Source: Schlegelella_A sp035493195
GTDB lineage: Bacteria; Pseudomonadota; Gammaproteobacteria; Burkholderiales; Burkholderiaceae_C
Assembly: GCA_035493195.1 (NCBI GenBank)
Contig: DATJIM010000301.1
Location: forward strand, 1-27,270
Direction of reading: 5' to 3'
DNA: 27,270 nucleotides
A program made the position numbers and the translations under genes. Of this stretch, positions 16,078 to 23,877 are shown piece by piece (the first letter of the stretch is position 1; each line of letters opens with the position of its first letter). Below the pieces are notes generated by a model. The model searched no databases. It saw only the letters and a program-made list of their open reading frames with translations, and was not told the origin of the DNA.

Positions 16078-16884
16078 GTGATTCCGCCCTCCGCACTGCC
16101 GTGGTCGAGCGCGGATCCGAAGCGCCTCGCCGGCATCGTCGGCGTCCTCACCGACATCGACGACACGCTGACGACCGAGGGCGCGATCCCGATGGGCGTC
16201 GTGGCAGCCATCGCGGCGTTGCGCAAGGCCGGCCTGCCGACGATCGCGGTGACCGGCCGGCCGATGGGCTGGAGCGAACCGATCGCGCGCGCGACACCGC
16301 TCGCCGCGGTCGTCGCCGAGAACGGGGGCGTCGCGCTGATCCACGACGGCGACGACGTCCGCATCGAGTTCGTCGACGCCGACGACGTCCGCGCCACCAA
16401 CGCCGCGAAGCTCGCGCGCGTCGCCGAGCGGATCGTCGCCGAGGTTCCCGGCGCGACCTTGGCGCGCGACAGCGCGGGCCGCGCCACCGACATCGCGATC
16501 GATCACGGCGAGTTCGCGCACCTCTGCCAGGCGCAGATCGACGCGGTCGTCGCCTTGATGCGCGGGGCGGGAATGCAGGCGACGGTCAGCTCGATCCACG
16601 TCAACGGCTGGTTCGGCACGCACACCAAGCTCACCGGCGCGCGCTGGATCGTCGCGCGCGTGCTCGGCCGCGACCTCGACGCCGAGCGCGACCGCTGGCT
16701 CTACGTCGGCGACTCGACCAACGACGAGCCGATGTTCGCCGCGTTTCCGCTTTCGGTCGGCGTCGCCAACATCGCCGACTTCGCCGACCGGCTGCAACGC
16801 TGGCCGGCGTACGTCACGCAACTCGACCGCGGCCGCGGCTTCGTCGAGATCGCCGAAGCGCTGCTCGCGGCGCGCGGCCGCTAG
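16078..16884 (+). CDS. HAD superfamily hydrolase, subfamily IIB (Cof/SPP-like phosphatase)
   Basis: A 268-residue cytoplasmic phosphatase-like protein. Motif I is LTDIDDTLT with nucleophile Asp26 and acid/base Asp28. Motif II is AVTGRP at about residue 60. VVAENGGVALIHDG is the IIB-type cap entry. Motif III is likely the Lys in THTKLTGARW. Motif IV is YVGDSTNDEPMFAAFPLSVG and VANI. The topology resembles sucrose-phosphatase or mannosyl-3-phosphoglycerate phosphatase-like members, but the substrate cannot be assigned. The GTG at 16078 is the only suitable start: the nearby ATG at 16070 is out of frame and stops at once. TATCAT (16066-16071) sits 6 bases before the GTG, so the mRNA may be leaderless. 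It is divergent from the ahcY operon. Confidence 0.88.
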   Translation: MIPPSALPWSSADPKRLAGIVGVLTDIDDTLTTEGAIPMGVVAAIAALRKAGLPTIAVTGRPMGWSEPIARATPLAAVVAENGGVALIHDGDDVRIEFVDADDVRATNAAKLARVAERIVAEVPGATLARDSAGRATDIAIDHGEFAHLCQAQIDAVVALMRGAGMQATVSSIHVNGWFGTHTKLTGARWIVARVLGRDLDAERDRWLYVGDSTNDEPMFAAFPLSVGVANIADFADRLQRWPAYVTQLDRGRGFVEIAEALLAARGR

Positions 16885-17041
16885 CGCATCCAGCGAGCAG
16901 GAACGCGGCGATCGTCGCGTTCAGGATCGTCTCGCCGGCTTCGATCGCGAGATCGACGAGCGCGAACGCGCGATGCGGCGCGTCGCGATGTGGTCTGCGG
17001 CGAACGGCGGGTGCTTCACGACGCCGGCGACTCGGGCCCGA

Positions 17042-18148
17042 TCACCCCGGCAGCTCGATCACCGTGCGCGTGCCGACGCCCGCGGCGAGGTCGGCGAAGC
17101 CGTCGTTAATCTCGTCGAGACGGATGCGGCGCGTGATCAGCTCGTCGAGCAGCAGCCTGCCTTCGAGATACTGCTCGACGAGCCACGGAAAGTCGCGCTG
17201 CGGCAGCGCGTCGCCGTAGCTCGAGCGGACGATCCGCTTCTCGCCCATCAGCGACCCCCAGCGGAACGTGACCTCGGCGTCGACGTTGATCTTGCCGAGC
17301 CAGACGACCTCGCCCGCGGGACGCACCGCCTCGACCGCGAGGCGGAACGCGGACGCGTGCCCGGCAGCTTCGAAGACGACGTCGGCGCCGCGTCCGCCGG
17401 TGAGCGCGCGGACGGCGTCGAGCGCACCGTCGGACGTCACGTCGATCGTGTCGGTCGCGCCGAAACGCTGCGCGCGCTCGAGCCGCGCGGCACCGACATC
17501 GGCGGCGATGATCCGGCCGGCGCCGGCGAGCCGTGCGCCCTGCAGCACGTTGAGGCCGACCGCGCCGCAGCCGATCACGAGCACGCTCGCGCCAGCGGCG
17601 ACCTTGGCCTTCCGCACCGCGGCACCGACTCCGGTCATCACGCCGCAGCCGATGATGCACGCGCGGTCGAACGCGATCTCCTTCGAGACGACGATCGCGC
17701 TCGACTCCGAGACGACGGTCAGCTCGGCGTGCGTCGACGTCGTGAAGAAGTGATGCACCGGCGTGCCGTCGCGCATCAGGCGCGACGAGCCGTCGAGGAG
17801 CAGCCCCTTCGGCTCGTGCCGCTTGTACGGCTCGCACAGGATCGGCACGCCGCGCTCGCAGTAGAAGCAGTGGCCGCAGTGCGGGTTCCAGGAGCAGATC
17901 ACGTGGTCGCCGGTCTTGACCCGAGTGACGCCGGCGCCGACCGCCTCGACGACGCCGGCGCCCTCGTGGCCGAGCACGATCGGCAGCGGGTACGCGAGCT
18001 GGCCCTGGATCACCTCGAGGTCGGTGTGGCAGAGGCCGCTCGCGCGGACGCGGACGAGGACGTCGCCGGCGCGCAGCGGCGCCATCTCGAGCGTGTCGAT
18101 CGTCAGCGGCGCGCCGACGCGGTTCAGGACCGCGGCGCGGAACTTCAT
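17042..18148 (-). CDS. Zinc-dependent alcohol dehydrogenase (MDR family)
   Basis: A 368-residue NAD-linked medium-chain dehydrogenase. The catalytic zinc ligands are Cys40 and His61/Glu62 (GLCHTDLEV; VLGHEGAGVVEAVG), with a third cysteine in IIGCGVMTG. The structural zinc lobe has Cys91, Cys94, Cys97 and Cys105 (HCGHCFYCERGVPILC). The Rossmann motif is VLVIGCGAVGLNVLQGA, and an acidic residue at the end of strand 2 (AADVGAARLERA) indicates NAD rather than NADP. The overall pattern resembles class III / NDMA-type dehydrogenases. Its ATG overlaps the stop of the oxygenase gene in an ATGA junction. It is last in the ten-gene minus-strand cluster, so it probably oxidises an alcohol made by the upstream oxygenase. 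Substrate unknown. Confidence 0.93.
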   Translation of the reverse strand: MKFRAAVLNRVGAPLTIDTLEMAPLRAGDVLVRVRASGLCHTDLEVIQGQLAYPLPIVLGHEGAGVVEAVGAGVTRVKTGDHVICSWNPHCGHCFYCERGVPILCEPYKRHEPKGLLLDGSSRLMRDGTPVHHFFTTSTHAELTVVSESSAIVVSKEIAFDRACIIGCGVMTGVGAAVRKAKVAAGASVLVIGCGAVGLNVLQGARLAGAGRIIAADVGAARLERAQRFGATDTIDVTSDGALDAVRALTGGRGADVVFEAAGHASAFRLAVEAVRPAGEVVWLGKINVDAEVTFRWGSLMGEKRIVRSSYGDALPQRDFPWLVEQYLEGRLLLDELITRRIRLDEINDGFADLAAGVGTRTVIELPG

Positions 18149-19008
18149 CGCCCGGCCCGCTCGGGCAGCGCTGCGGCGTCGTTGTAGCTCTTCACCGCAG
18201 TGCCGCGGTAGAGGATCTGCGCGTTGCGCTCGGCGATCTCCTTGTGCAGCGCGACCATCGCGGGTTCCATCTCGGCGCGCGGCCGCGGCTCCGGATCGAA
18301 GTGGTGGAAGCGGTCGACGCCGCGCACGAGCGTCGCGCTGTCGCGGCCGGCGACCTGCGCGACGCTGGTCGGGATGTAGCGGATCGCGAAGCCGATGCGG
18401 CGATCGTCCGACGGGTTCGCCGGCGAGCCGTGGACGAGCCGCACGTGGTGCAGCGAGATCTCGCCCGGCTCGAGCTCGATCGTCACCGCCTTCGACGCGT
18501 CGACGTCGACCGCGACCTCCTGGCCGCGCGTCAGCAGGTTGTTCTTCGCGAAGGTGTCGCGGTGCGGGATCTGGTCGAGCGTGTGCGTGCCGGGAACGAA
18601 CCCCATCGCGCCGTTGCCCTTGTTGCTCGGCGTCAGCGCGACCCACGCGGTGACGACGTCGGGACGGTCGAGGCCCCAGTACGTCGAGTCCTGGTGCCAC
18701 GAGACGAACGCCGGGTTGCGCGCTTCCTTGATGAAGAAGTTGGTCGTCCAGCAGAGCAGGTCCGGGCCGTAGAGGTCTTCGATCGCGTCGACGATCCGCG
18801 CGTTGTGGACGATCTCGTCGAGCCACGGGAAGAGCAGGTGCGACTTGTGGCGAAGGTCGCCCTTCAGCGGGCCGCCGGTGCTCTGTTCGAACGACTCGAG
18901 CCGCTCGCGCACCTCGGCCGCCTGGGCCGCGGACATGACGCGGATCGGAAAGACGCAGCCGTCGCGGTGATAGGTCTCGATCTGCTCGGGGGTCAGGATC
19001 TTGGGCAT
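18145..19008 (-). CDS. Phytanoyl-CoA dioxygenase (PhyH) family Fe(II)/2-oxoglutarate oxygenase
   Basis: A 287-residue double-stranded beta-helix oxygenase. The iron triad is His105 and Asp107 (SWHQDSTYWG) with the distal His193 (HHVRLVHGSPANPSDDRR). The arginine of DDRRIGFAIRYIP is the expected 2-oxoglutarate carboxylate anchor. The N-terminus (LTPEQIETYHRDGCVFPIRV) is typical of PhyH proteins. The family hydroxylates diverse substrates, including acyl-CoAs, ectoine and phosphonates, so the name does not imply phytanoyl-CoA here. An AGAGGAG Shine-Dalgarno precedes the ATG. The gene lies 28 bases after livF and overlaps the alcohol dehydrogenase start by 4 bases, linking hydroxylation to uptake and dehydrogenation. 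Confidence 0.92.
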   Translation of the reverse strand: MPKILTPEQIETYHRDGCVFPIRVMSAAQAAEVRERLESFEQSTGGPLKGDLRHKSHLLFPWLDEIVHNARIVDAIEDLYGPDLLCWTTNFFIKEARNPAFVSWHQDSTYWGLDRPDVVTAWVALTPSNKGNGAMGFVPGTHTLDQIPHRDTFAKNNLLTRGQEVAVDVDASKAVTIELEPGEISLHHVRLVHGSPANPSDDRRIGFAIRYIPTSVAQVAGRDSATLVRGVDRFHHFDPEPRPRAEMEPAMVALHKEIAERNAQILYRGTAVKSYNDAAALPERAGR

Positions 19009-19036
19009 CGAAAGCTCCTCTTGCCGTGCGCGCGGA

Positions 19037-19753
19037 TCACGCCGCGCCGGTGATGACGCGCAGCACCTCGGGCGGCGTGGTCTCGCCCGGTCGGCCCTGC
19101 CAGATGATCTCGCCGCGTTCGAGCACGTACAAGCGATCGGCGTCGTCGGGGACGTGGTGGATGTTCGATTCGGCGATCAGCACGCCGAGCCCGAGCCGGC
19201 GCACCTGCGCGATGCCGTCGGCGATGCTCGGGATGATCGCCGGCGACAGTCCCTCGAACGGCTCGTCGAGGAGCAGCAGGCGCGGATCGAGCGCGAGCGC
19301 GCGCGCGACCGAGACCATCTTGCGCTCGCCGCCCGAGAGCTGCTTGCCGCCGCGCGCCATGTACTGGCGCAGCTGGGGAAAGATCCGGTAGGCGAGATCG
19401 ATGCGCGTCCTCGCGTCGCGCCCCTCGGGCCGCGTCCAGGTCGGCAGCTCGATGTTCTCGGCGACGCTGAGATCGCCGAAGACCTGGCTTTCCTCGGGCG
19501 AATAGCCCACTCCGAGCTGCGCGATCCGGTGCGTGCGCTGTCCGACGAGCGAGACGCCCTCGAATTCGATCGCACCCGACACCGGCGCGATGAAGCCCAT
19601 GATCGAGCGAAAGAGCGTCGTCTTGCCCGCGCCGTTGCGGCCGACCAGGCACACCAGCTCGCCCGCGGCGACCTGCAGCGAGACCGCGCGCAGGATCCGG
19701 CTCGACTCGATGTCGACGACGAGGCCGTCGACGCGCAGCGTCGCGCCGCTCAT
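19037..19753 (-). CDS. livF: Branched-chain-type ABC transporter ATP-binding protein LivF
   Basis: A 238-residue ABC ATPase. Walker A is GRNGAGKTT (about residues 38-46), the signature is KQLSGGERKMVSVARAL, and Walker B is LLLLDEPFEGLSP. The LivF-type end has AESNIHHVPDDADRLYVLER, where the usual V-E-Q-N is replaced by A-E-S-N. A GGAGGG ribosome-binding site lies before the ATG at 19753. It powers import together with LivG through the LivH/LivM pore. A 55-base gap separates it from livG and holds an inverted repeat, GAGCGC (19783-19788) / GCGCTC (19805-19810), across the livG stop. The liv label denotes the transporter family; leucine or valine need not be the cargo. Confidence 0.92.
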   Translation of the reverse strand: MSGATLRVDGLVVDIESSRILRAVSLQVAAGELVCLVGRNGAGKTTLFRSIMGFIAPVSGAIEFEGVSLVGQRTHRIAQLGVGYSPEESQVFGDLSVAENIELPTWTRPEGRDARTRIDLAYRIFPQLRQYMARGGKQLSGGERKMVSVARALALDPRLLLLDEPFEGLSPAIIPSIADGIAQVRRLGLGVLIAESNIHHVPDDADRLYVLERGEIIWQGRPGETTPPEVLRVITGAA

Positions 19754-19808
19754 CGGACCCTCCGCGCTTCACACTCCGGGATGAGCGCTCGGGAGCGGCC
19801 CGGCGCGC

Positions 19809-20597
19809 TCATGCCAGAGACCTCGCGACCTTGCCGACCTTCCTGCCGACGATCGCGGCGACGATCTCGGGGTCGGAGAAGAAGTCGGCCGGCGCACGGT
19901 CGGCGAGCACCTTGCCGCCCTGGAGCGCGACGATCCGGCTCGAGTACTCGGCGACGAGGTCCATGTCGTGCTCGACCAGGATGATCGCCTTCACGCTGGC
20001 GCGCTCGGCCGCGTCGATCAGCGTCTTCATGATGCCGTGCTTGTCGCCGCTCGAGACGCCGCTCGTGGGCTCGTCGAGCAGGATCACCTCGGGCACGAGT
20101 GCGAACGCGCTGGCGATGTCAAGCAGCTTCTTCTCGCCCTGCGAGAGCAGGCGCGACTCGCTGTCGAGCTTGCCGGCGAGGCCGAAGATGCCCGCGACCT
20201 CCTCGACCCGGCGGCGCACCGCAGCGTCGCCGCGCACCGACGAGAAGAAGTCGAGGCTGCGCCCGGTCTGCGAGACGATCGCCACGCCGATCGTCTCGGC
20301 GACCGTCATCGCCGGGAAGATGTGGACGAGCTGGAACGCGCGCGCCATGCCGCGCTTGGCAAGCTTCACCGGCCCGATGCCGGCGATGTCGTCGCCCTTG
20401 AAGCGCACCACGCCGCGCGTCGGCTTGAGCAATCCGGTGAGGACGTTGACGAGCGTCGTCTTGCCGGCGCCGTTCGGGCCGACGATCGAGACGAGCTCGC
20501 CGCCTTTGACCGAGAGCGTGACGCCGTCGAGGGCGACGAAGCTGCCGTACGCCTTGCCGACGTCGACGGTCTCGATCAGGGTCGACGCGGTGCTCAT
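19809..20597 (-). CDS. livG: Branched-chain-type ABC transporter ATP-binding protein LivG
   Basis: A 262-residue ABC ATPase. Walker A is GPNGAGKTT (residues 40-48), ARAFQLVHIFPAMTVAE is the LivG Q-loop region, Walker B is VILLDEPTSGVSS and the H-loop is ILVEHDMDLV. The signature helix reads LLSQGEKKLLDIASAFAL, so the second Gly of the usual L-S-G/Y-G-E/Q core is kept but a Gln replaces the Gly or Tyr. The D-loop region is also divergent (SGVSSGDKHGIM instead of A-G-M-N-P). The C-terminal LivG/BCA tail (PADFFSDPEIVAAIVGRK) is present. The ATG at 20597 overlaps the livM stop in an ATGA junction. Confidence 0.92.
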   Translation of the reverse strand: MSTASTLIETVDVGKAYGSFVALDGVTLSVKGGELVSIVGPNGAGKTTLVNVLTGLLKPTRGVVRFKGDDIAGIGPVKLAKRGMARAFQLVHIFPAMTVAETIGVAIVSQTGRSLDFFSSVRGDAAVRRRVEEVAGIFGLAGKLDSESRLLSQGEKKLLDIASAFALVPEVILLDEPTSGVSSGDKHGIMKTLIDAAERASVKAIILVEHDMDLVAEYSSRIVALQGGKVLADRAPADFFSDPEIVAAIVGRKVGKVARSLA

Positions 20598-21574
20598 CGC
20601 TTCGCCGCCTTGCGCGACGCGTCCTTCGCCAGGCCTATCAGGCCGCGCGGAAAGACGATCACGATCACCGCGAGCGTGGCGCCGAGGCAGAAGCGCCAAT
20701 ACTGGGTGAGGCCCATCAGCTCCGACTTCAGGAAGACGAAGGTGAAGGCGCCGACGACGGGCCCGAAGAAGCTCGCGAAGCCGCCGAGCACGGTCATGAA
20801 GACGAGCTCGCCCGAATGCGTCCAGTAGGCGAGCTCGGGATCGGCCTGGCCCGTGTTGACCGCGAGGATGACGCCGCCGATCGCGCAGTAGAACGCCGAG
20901 ATCAGGAACGCGAGCAGGCGGAAGCGCCGCACGCGCACGCCGAGGTACTCGGCCTTGATCGGGTTCTCGCGGATCGCCGCGAGGTGCAGCCCGAACGGCG
21001 AGTGGACGACGCGCCACATGACGACGCCGAGCACCACCGCCAGCAACAGGCATGCGTAGTAGAACGGGCCGATCAGGAAGGCGGTCTTGTCGAGCTCCTT
21101 GAAGTCCAGGCCGAGGATCGTCGGCCGGAGCACCCGGATGCCGGTGTCGCCTCCCGTCAGGTCGTAGAACTTGAACAGGAACGAGTGGAACAGCATCCCG
21201 AACGCGAGCGTGAGGATGCCGAAGAAGATGCGCACGTAGCGCACCGAGAGGAGCGCCACCGGCAGCGCCGCGACCACCGCGGCGACGCTCGATGCGAGGA
21301 GGATGAGCTCGAGGCTCTTCACCCCGACCCGGCTCGAGAGCACCGCCGCGCAGTACGCGCCGATCGCGACGAAGAGGGCGTGCCCGAACGACAGCAGCCC
21401 GGTGGTGCCGAACAGCAGGTTGAAGCCGAGCAGGGCGATCGCGTACGCGAACGCGGGCAGGACCAGCGTCACGTAGTACGTCGCGGCGATGTGCGGAAAG
21501 GCGGCGAGGACGACGATCGCAACCGCGACGAACGCGAGCAGCAGGCCGCGGCGTTGCGGGACCGCGCCGCTCAT
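20594..21574 (-). CDS. livM: Branched-chain-type ABC transporter permease LivM
   Basis: A 326-residue inner-membrane permease with about eight to nine hydrophobic segments. ALLGFNLLFGTTGLLSFGHA and LFVAIGAY are the diagnostic LivM/LivH repeat. FGLHLAAIRENPIKAEYLGV is the cytoplasmic EAA-like coupling loop that contacts the ATPases. LVFMTVLGGFASFFGPVVGA is the conserved last segment. It pairs with LivH to form the translocation path. The ATG at 21574 overlaps the livH stop in an ATGA junction, and its own stop overlaps the livG start in the same way. Its C-terminus is basic (KDASRKAAKR). Confidence 0.94.
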   Translation of the reverse strand: MSGAVPQRRGLLLAFVAVAIVVLAAFPHIAATYYVTLVLPAFAYAIALLGFNLLFGTTGLLSFGHALFVAIGAYCAAVLSSRVGVKSLELILLASSVAAVVAALPVALLSVRYVRIFFGILTLAFGMLFHSFLFKFYDLTGGDTGIRVLRPTILGLDFKELDKTAFLIGPFYYACLLLAVVLGVVMWRVVHSPFGLHLAAIRENPIKAEYLGVRVRRFRLLAFLISAFYCAIGGVILAVNTGQADPELAYWTHSGELVFMTVLGGFASFFGPVVGAFTFVFLKSELMGLTQYWRFCLGATLAVIVIVFPRGLIGLAKDASRKAAKR

Positions 21575-22452
21575 TCGACCGGCTTTCCGAACAGGCCCGC
21601 CGGCCGCGCGACGAGGACCGCGATCACGATCACGTAGATCGCGAGCACCTCGAGCTCGGCGTAGAACGAGATCGCCGCGGCGCGCGTCAGGCCGACGATC
21701 AGCGCGCCGACCAGGGCGCCGCGCATGCTGCCGAGGCCGCCGATCACGACCACCGCGAACGCCTCGACGACGAGCTCGACCGGCATGTCGAGTGACGCCG
21801 CCGAGGTCGGCACGACGAGCGCTCCGCCGACGGTGCCGAGCATCGTGCCGAGGGTGAAGACAGAGGCGTAGATCCAGCGCACGTCGGCGCCGAGCGCTTC
21901 GGCCATCTCGCGGTTCTCGGCGGTGGCGCGCAGGATGCGCCCGTAGCGGCTGCGGGAAAGGAAGAGCCCGAGGCCGACCGCGATCGCGACGCTCGCCGCC
22001 ATCACGAGGACGTTGTAGGTCGGAAACGAGACCGCGCCGATGGCGATCTTGCCGTAGCTCATCGAGAGGTTCCCGAGCTGCTGCGGGTTGGCGCCCCAGA
22101 AGAAGCGGAGCACGTCCTGGAACATCAGCACCAGCGCGAAGGTGAGCAGGAGCTGGAACGCTTCGTCGCGCTTGTAGACGGTGCGCAGCAGCAGCTCGAT
22201 CGCCGGGCCGATGGCGCCGAGCACGATGCCTGCGATCACGAGCACCGGCAGGAACGTCCACGGCGGCGCGCCGCGGGCGATCGACCAGTTCACCGCGGTG
22301 ATGCCGAAGAACGCGCCGAGCGCGTAGAACGAGCCGCACGCGAGGTTGACGATGCGCTGCACGCCGAACACCAGCTGCAGGCCGGCGGCGACGAGAAAGA
22401 GCACGGAGGCGTGGAACACGCCTCCGAGCAGGACGTCGAAGAAAGCGGTCAA
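21571..22452 (-). CDS. livH: Branched-chain-type ABC transporter permease LivH
   Basis: A 293-residue inner-membrane permease. AAGLQLVFGVQRIVNLACGS and FYALGAFFG match the LivH N-terminal block. RYGRILRATAENREMAEALG is the EAA-like cytoplasmic loop. FAVVVIGGLGSMRGALVGAL is the family end block. The start is TTG at 22452, the only nearby codon that gives a normal-length LivH N-terminus (MTAFFDVLLGGV). I see no Shine-Dalgarno sequence in front of it. The gene lies 103 bases after the binding-protein gene, in a gap filled with hairpins, so expression of the permease may be lower than that of the binding protein. Confidence 0.92.
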   Translation of the reverse strand: MTAFFDVLLGGVFHASVLFLVAAGLQLVFGVQRIVNLACGSFYALGAFFGITAVNWSIARGAPPWTFLPVLVIAGIVLGAIGPAIELLLRTVYKRDEAFQLLLTFALVLMFQDVLRFFWGANPQQLGNLSMSYGKIAIGAVSFPTYNVLVMAASVAIAVGLGLFLSRSRYGRILRATAENREMAEALGADVRWIYASVFTLGTMLGTVGGALVVPTSAASLDMPVELVVEAFAVVVIGGLGSMRGALVGALIVGLTRAAAISFYAELEVLAIYVIVIAVLVARPAGLFGKPVE

Positions 22453-22473
22453 CGGGCGAAGAAGGAAGACGGA

Positions 22474-22524
22474 CCGGCCGGGCGCCGGGCCGCTCCCAAG
22501 CCCGGCCGCGCCCCCTCGGGGGGC
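22474..22524. repeat. Intergenic palindrome cluster (REP-like) between the binding protein and livH
   Basis: CGGCCGGGC (22475-22483) is perfectly complementary to GCCCGGCCG (22500-22508). Next to it GCCCCC (22510-22515) pairs with GGGGGC (22519-22524) around a 3-base loop. Together with the following purine-rich GCAGGGAGG this resembles an extragenic palindromic element I remember from many Burkholderiales genomes. No T-run is present. It could stabilise the upstream binding-protein mRNA or attenuate read-through into livHMGF. Confidence 0.55.
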
Positions 22525-22555
22525 AGCGACCGCAGGGAGGCGCCATCGGGCACCA

Positions 22556-23836
22556 TCAGAGCTTGATGTTGGCCGTCTCGATCCACTTCCAGAAATCGAC
22601 TCCGGTCGGCTTCTGCAGCTGGTCGGAGTACATCTTGGTGACGTCGGTCAGGGTCGGGAAGTCGTAGCGGTTCTTGTGCGTCGTGATGCCCTGGTAGAAC
22701 GTCTGCTCGGCGATGTGGTCCTTGCGCATCTCCGCGGGGCCGCCGAGCGACTCGACCTTGAGGCCTTCCATCGCGTTGATGATGTCCTCCTGACCCGGCC
22801 ACGCATTCTTCGCCTTCTGCGCCTTCTCGACCCCGGCGCGGTAGATGTGCATCGCAAAGTAGGCGCGGTCGGCCTCCCAGTGCGGGTAGTCCTTGTACTT
22901 CGCCTCGTAGTCCTGGACGAAGTAGCGCTGCAGCGCCGACGCGTTCTCGAGCGCGAAGTAGAGCGTGTTGTGGCCGAAGATCATGCCCTCGGGCGTGAAC
23001 TCCTTCTTCAGCAGCGTGTGCTGGAAGCCCGCGCCCGGGAAGGCGAATTTGGTCTTGCCGTCCATCAGGCCTGCGCCGTGCGCCGTCTTCATGAAGATCG
23101 GCAAGTCGGCGAACAGGAGCGACGAGAAGATCAGGTCCGGCTTGGCGGCCTTCAGCGCGGCGACGTGCGTCGTGAGGTCGAGCGTGCCGACCTTCGGCCA
23201 CTGCTCGGCGACCTTCTTCGCCTCGACGCCGAACTTCTTCAGGAGCGCCTCGAACGCTGCGAAGTTGTTGCGGCCGTACGAGTAGTCGGGGTTGATGCCG
23301 GCGTAGGTGGCGAACTGGCCCTTCCAGTGCTTGATCGCGAGCAGCGACGCCATCACCGCCTCGCACTCGTTGTCGGTCGAGCGGAAGATGTAGCGCGGGT
23401 TCTGCATCGTCTCCTTGACGCCGTCCTGCGTCGTGCCGTCCCAGAAGATGAGAAGCGCCTTCATCTCCTCGGCGACCGCGCCCATCGCCAGGCTCACGCC
23501 CGACGAGACGATCCCCTGCACGCAGTCGACCTTGTCCTGCAGCACGAGCTTCCTCAGCCGCTCGATCGAGTCCTTCGGGTTGGTCTCCTCCTCGACGATG
23601 AGCTCGATCTTCCTGCCCGCGATGCCGCCCGCGGCGTTGATCCGGTCGACCGCGAACTGCGTGCCGCGCAGGCCGCACTCGCCGATCGTGCCGACGACGC
23701 CCGATTTGGGCGCGATGATGCCGATGCGAAGCGGCTTGTTCTGGGCGAACGCCGGCACGCCGAGCAGGCCCTGCGCGGCCACCGCCGCGCCGGCGCTGCC
23801 GAGGCCCTGGAGGATCTTGCGTCGTTGGATCGTCAT
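22556..23836 (-). CDS. ABC transporter substrate-binding protein (Leu/Ile/Val-binding-like, Peripla_BP_6 type)
   Basis: A 426-residue periplasmic binding protein. The N-terminus MTIQRRKILQGLGSAGAAVA looks like a Tat-type signal (RRKILQ) with a cleavage site after PAFA. Mature residues begin NKPLRIGIIAPKSGVVGTIG, followed by LRGTQFAVDRINAAGGIAGR and KIELIVEEETNPKDSIERLR, which are the standard type I LIV-binding fold. INPDYSYGRNNFAAFEALLK is the conserved hinge/inter-lobe block. The start is the ATG at 23836 with a GGGAG ribosome-binding site about 7 bases upstream. It is encoded directly ahead of livHMGF and behind the cupin gene. The ligand is unknown; the flanking oxidoreductases argue against a simple amino-acid importer. 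Confidence 0.94.
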   Translation of the reverse strand: MTIQRRKILQGLGSAGAAVAAQGLLGVPAFAQNKPLRIGIIAPKSGVVGTIGECGLRGTQFAVDRINAAGGIAGRKIELIVEEETNPKDSIERLRKLVLQDKVDCVQGIVSSGVSLAMGAVAEEMKALLIFWDGTTQDGVKETMQNPRYIFRSTDNECEAVMASLLAIKHWKGQFATYAGINPDYSYGRNNFAAFEALLKKFGVEAKKVAEQWPKVGTLDLTTHVAALKAAKPDLIFSSLLFADLPIFMKTAHGAGLMDGKTKFAFPGAGFQHTLLKKEFTPEGMIFGHNTLYFALENASALQRYFVQDYEAKYKDYPHWEADRAYFAMHIYRAGVEKAQKAKNAWPGQEDIINAMEGLKVESLGGPAEMRKDHIAEQTFYQGITTHKNRYDFPTLTDVTKMYSDQLQKPTGVDFWKWIETANIKL

Positions 23837-23877
23837 GTCGTCTCCCGTCCTGGTTGTAGGTGCCCTGGTGGCTCGAG

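Noticed and set aside
18149..18826. N-terminal extension of the alcohol dehydrogenase
   Set aside because: It lies out of frame within the PhyH gene; MKFRAAVLNRVG at 18148 is the normal dehydrogenase start.
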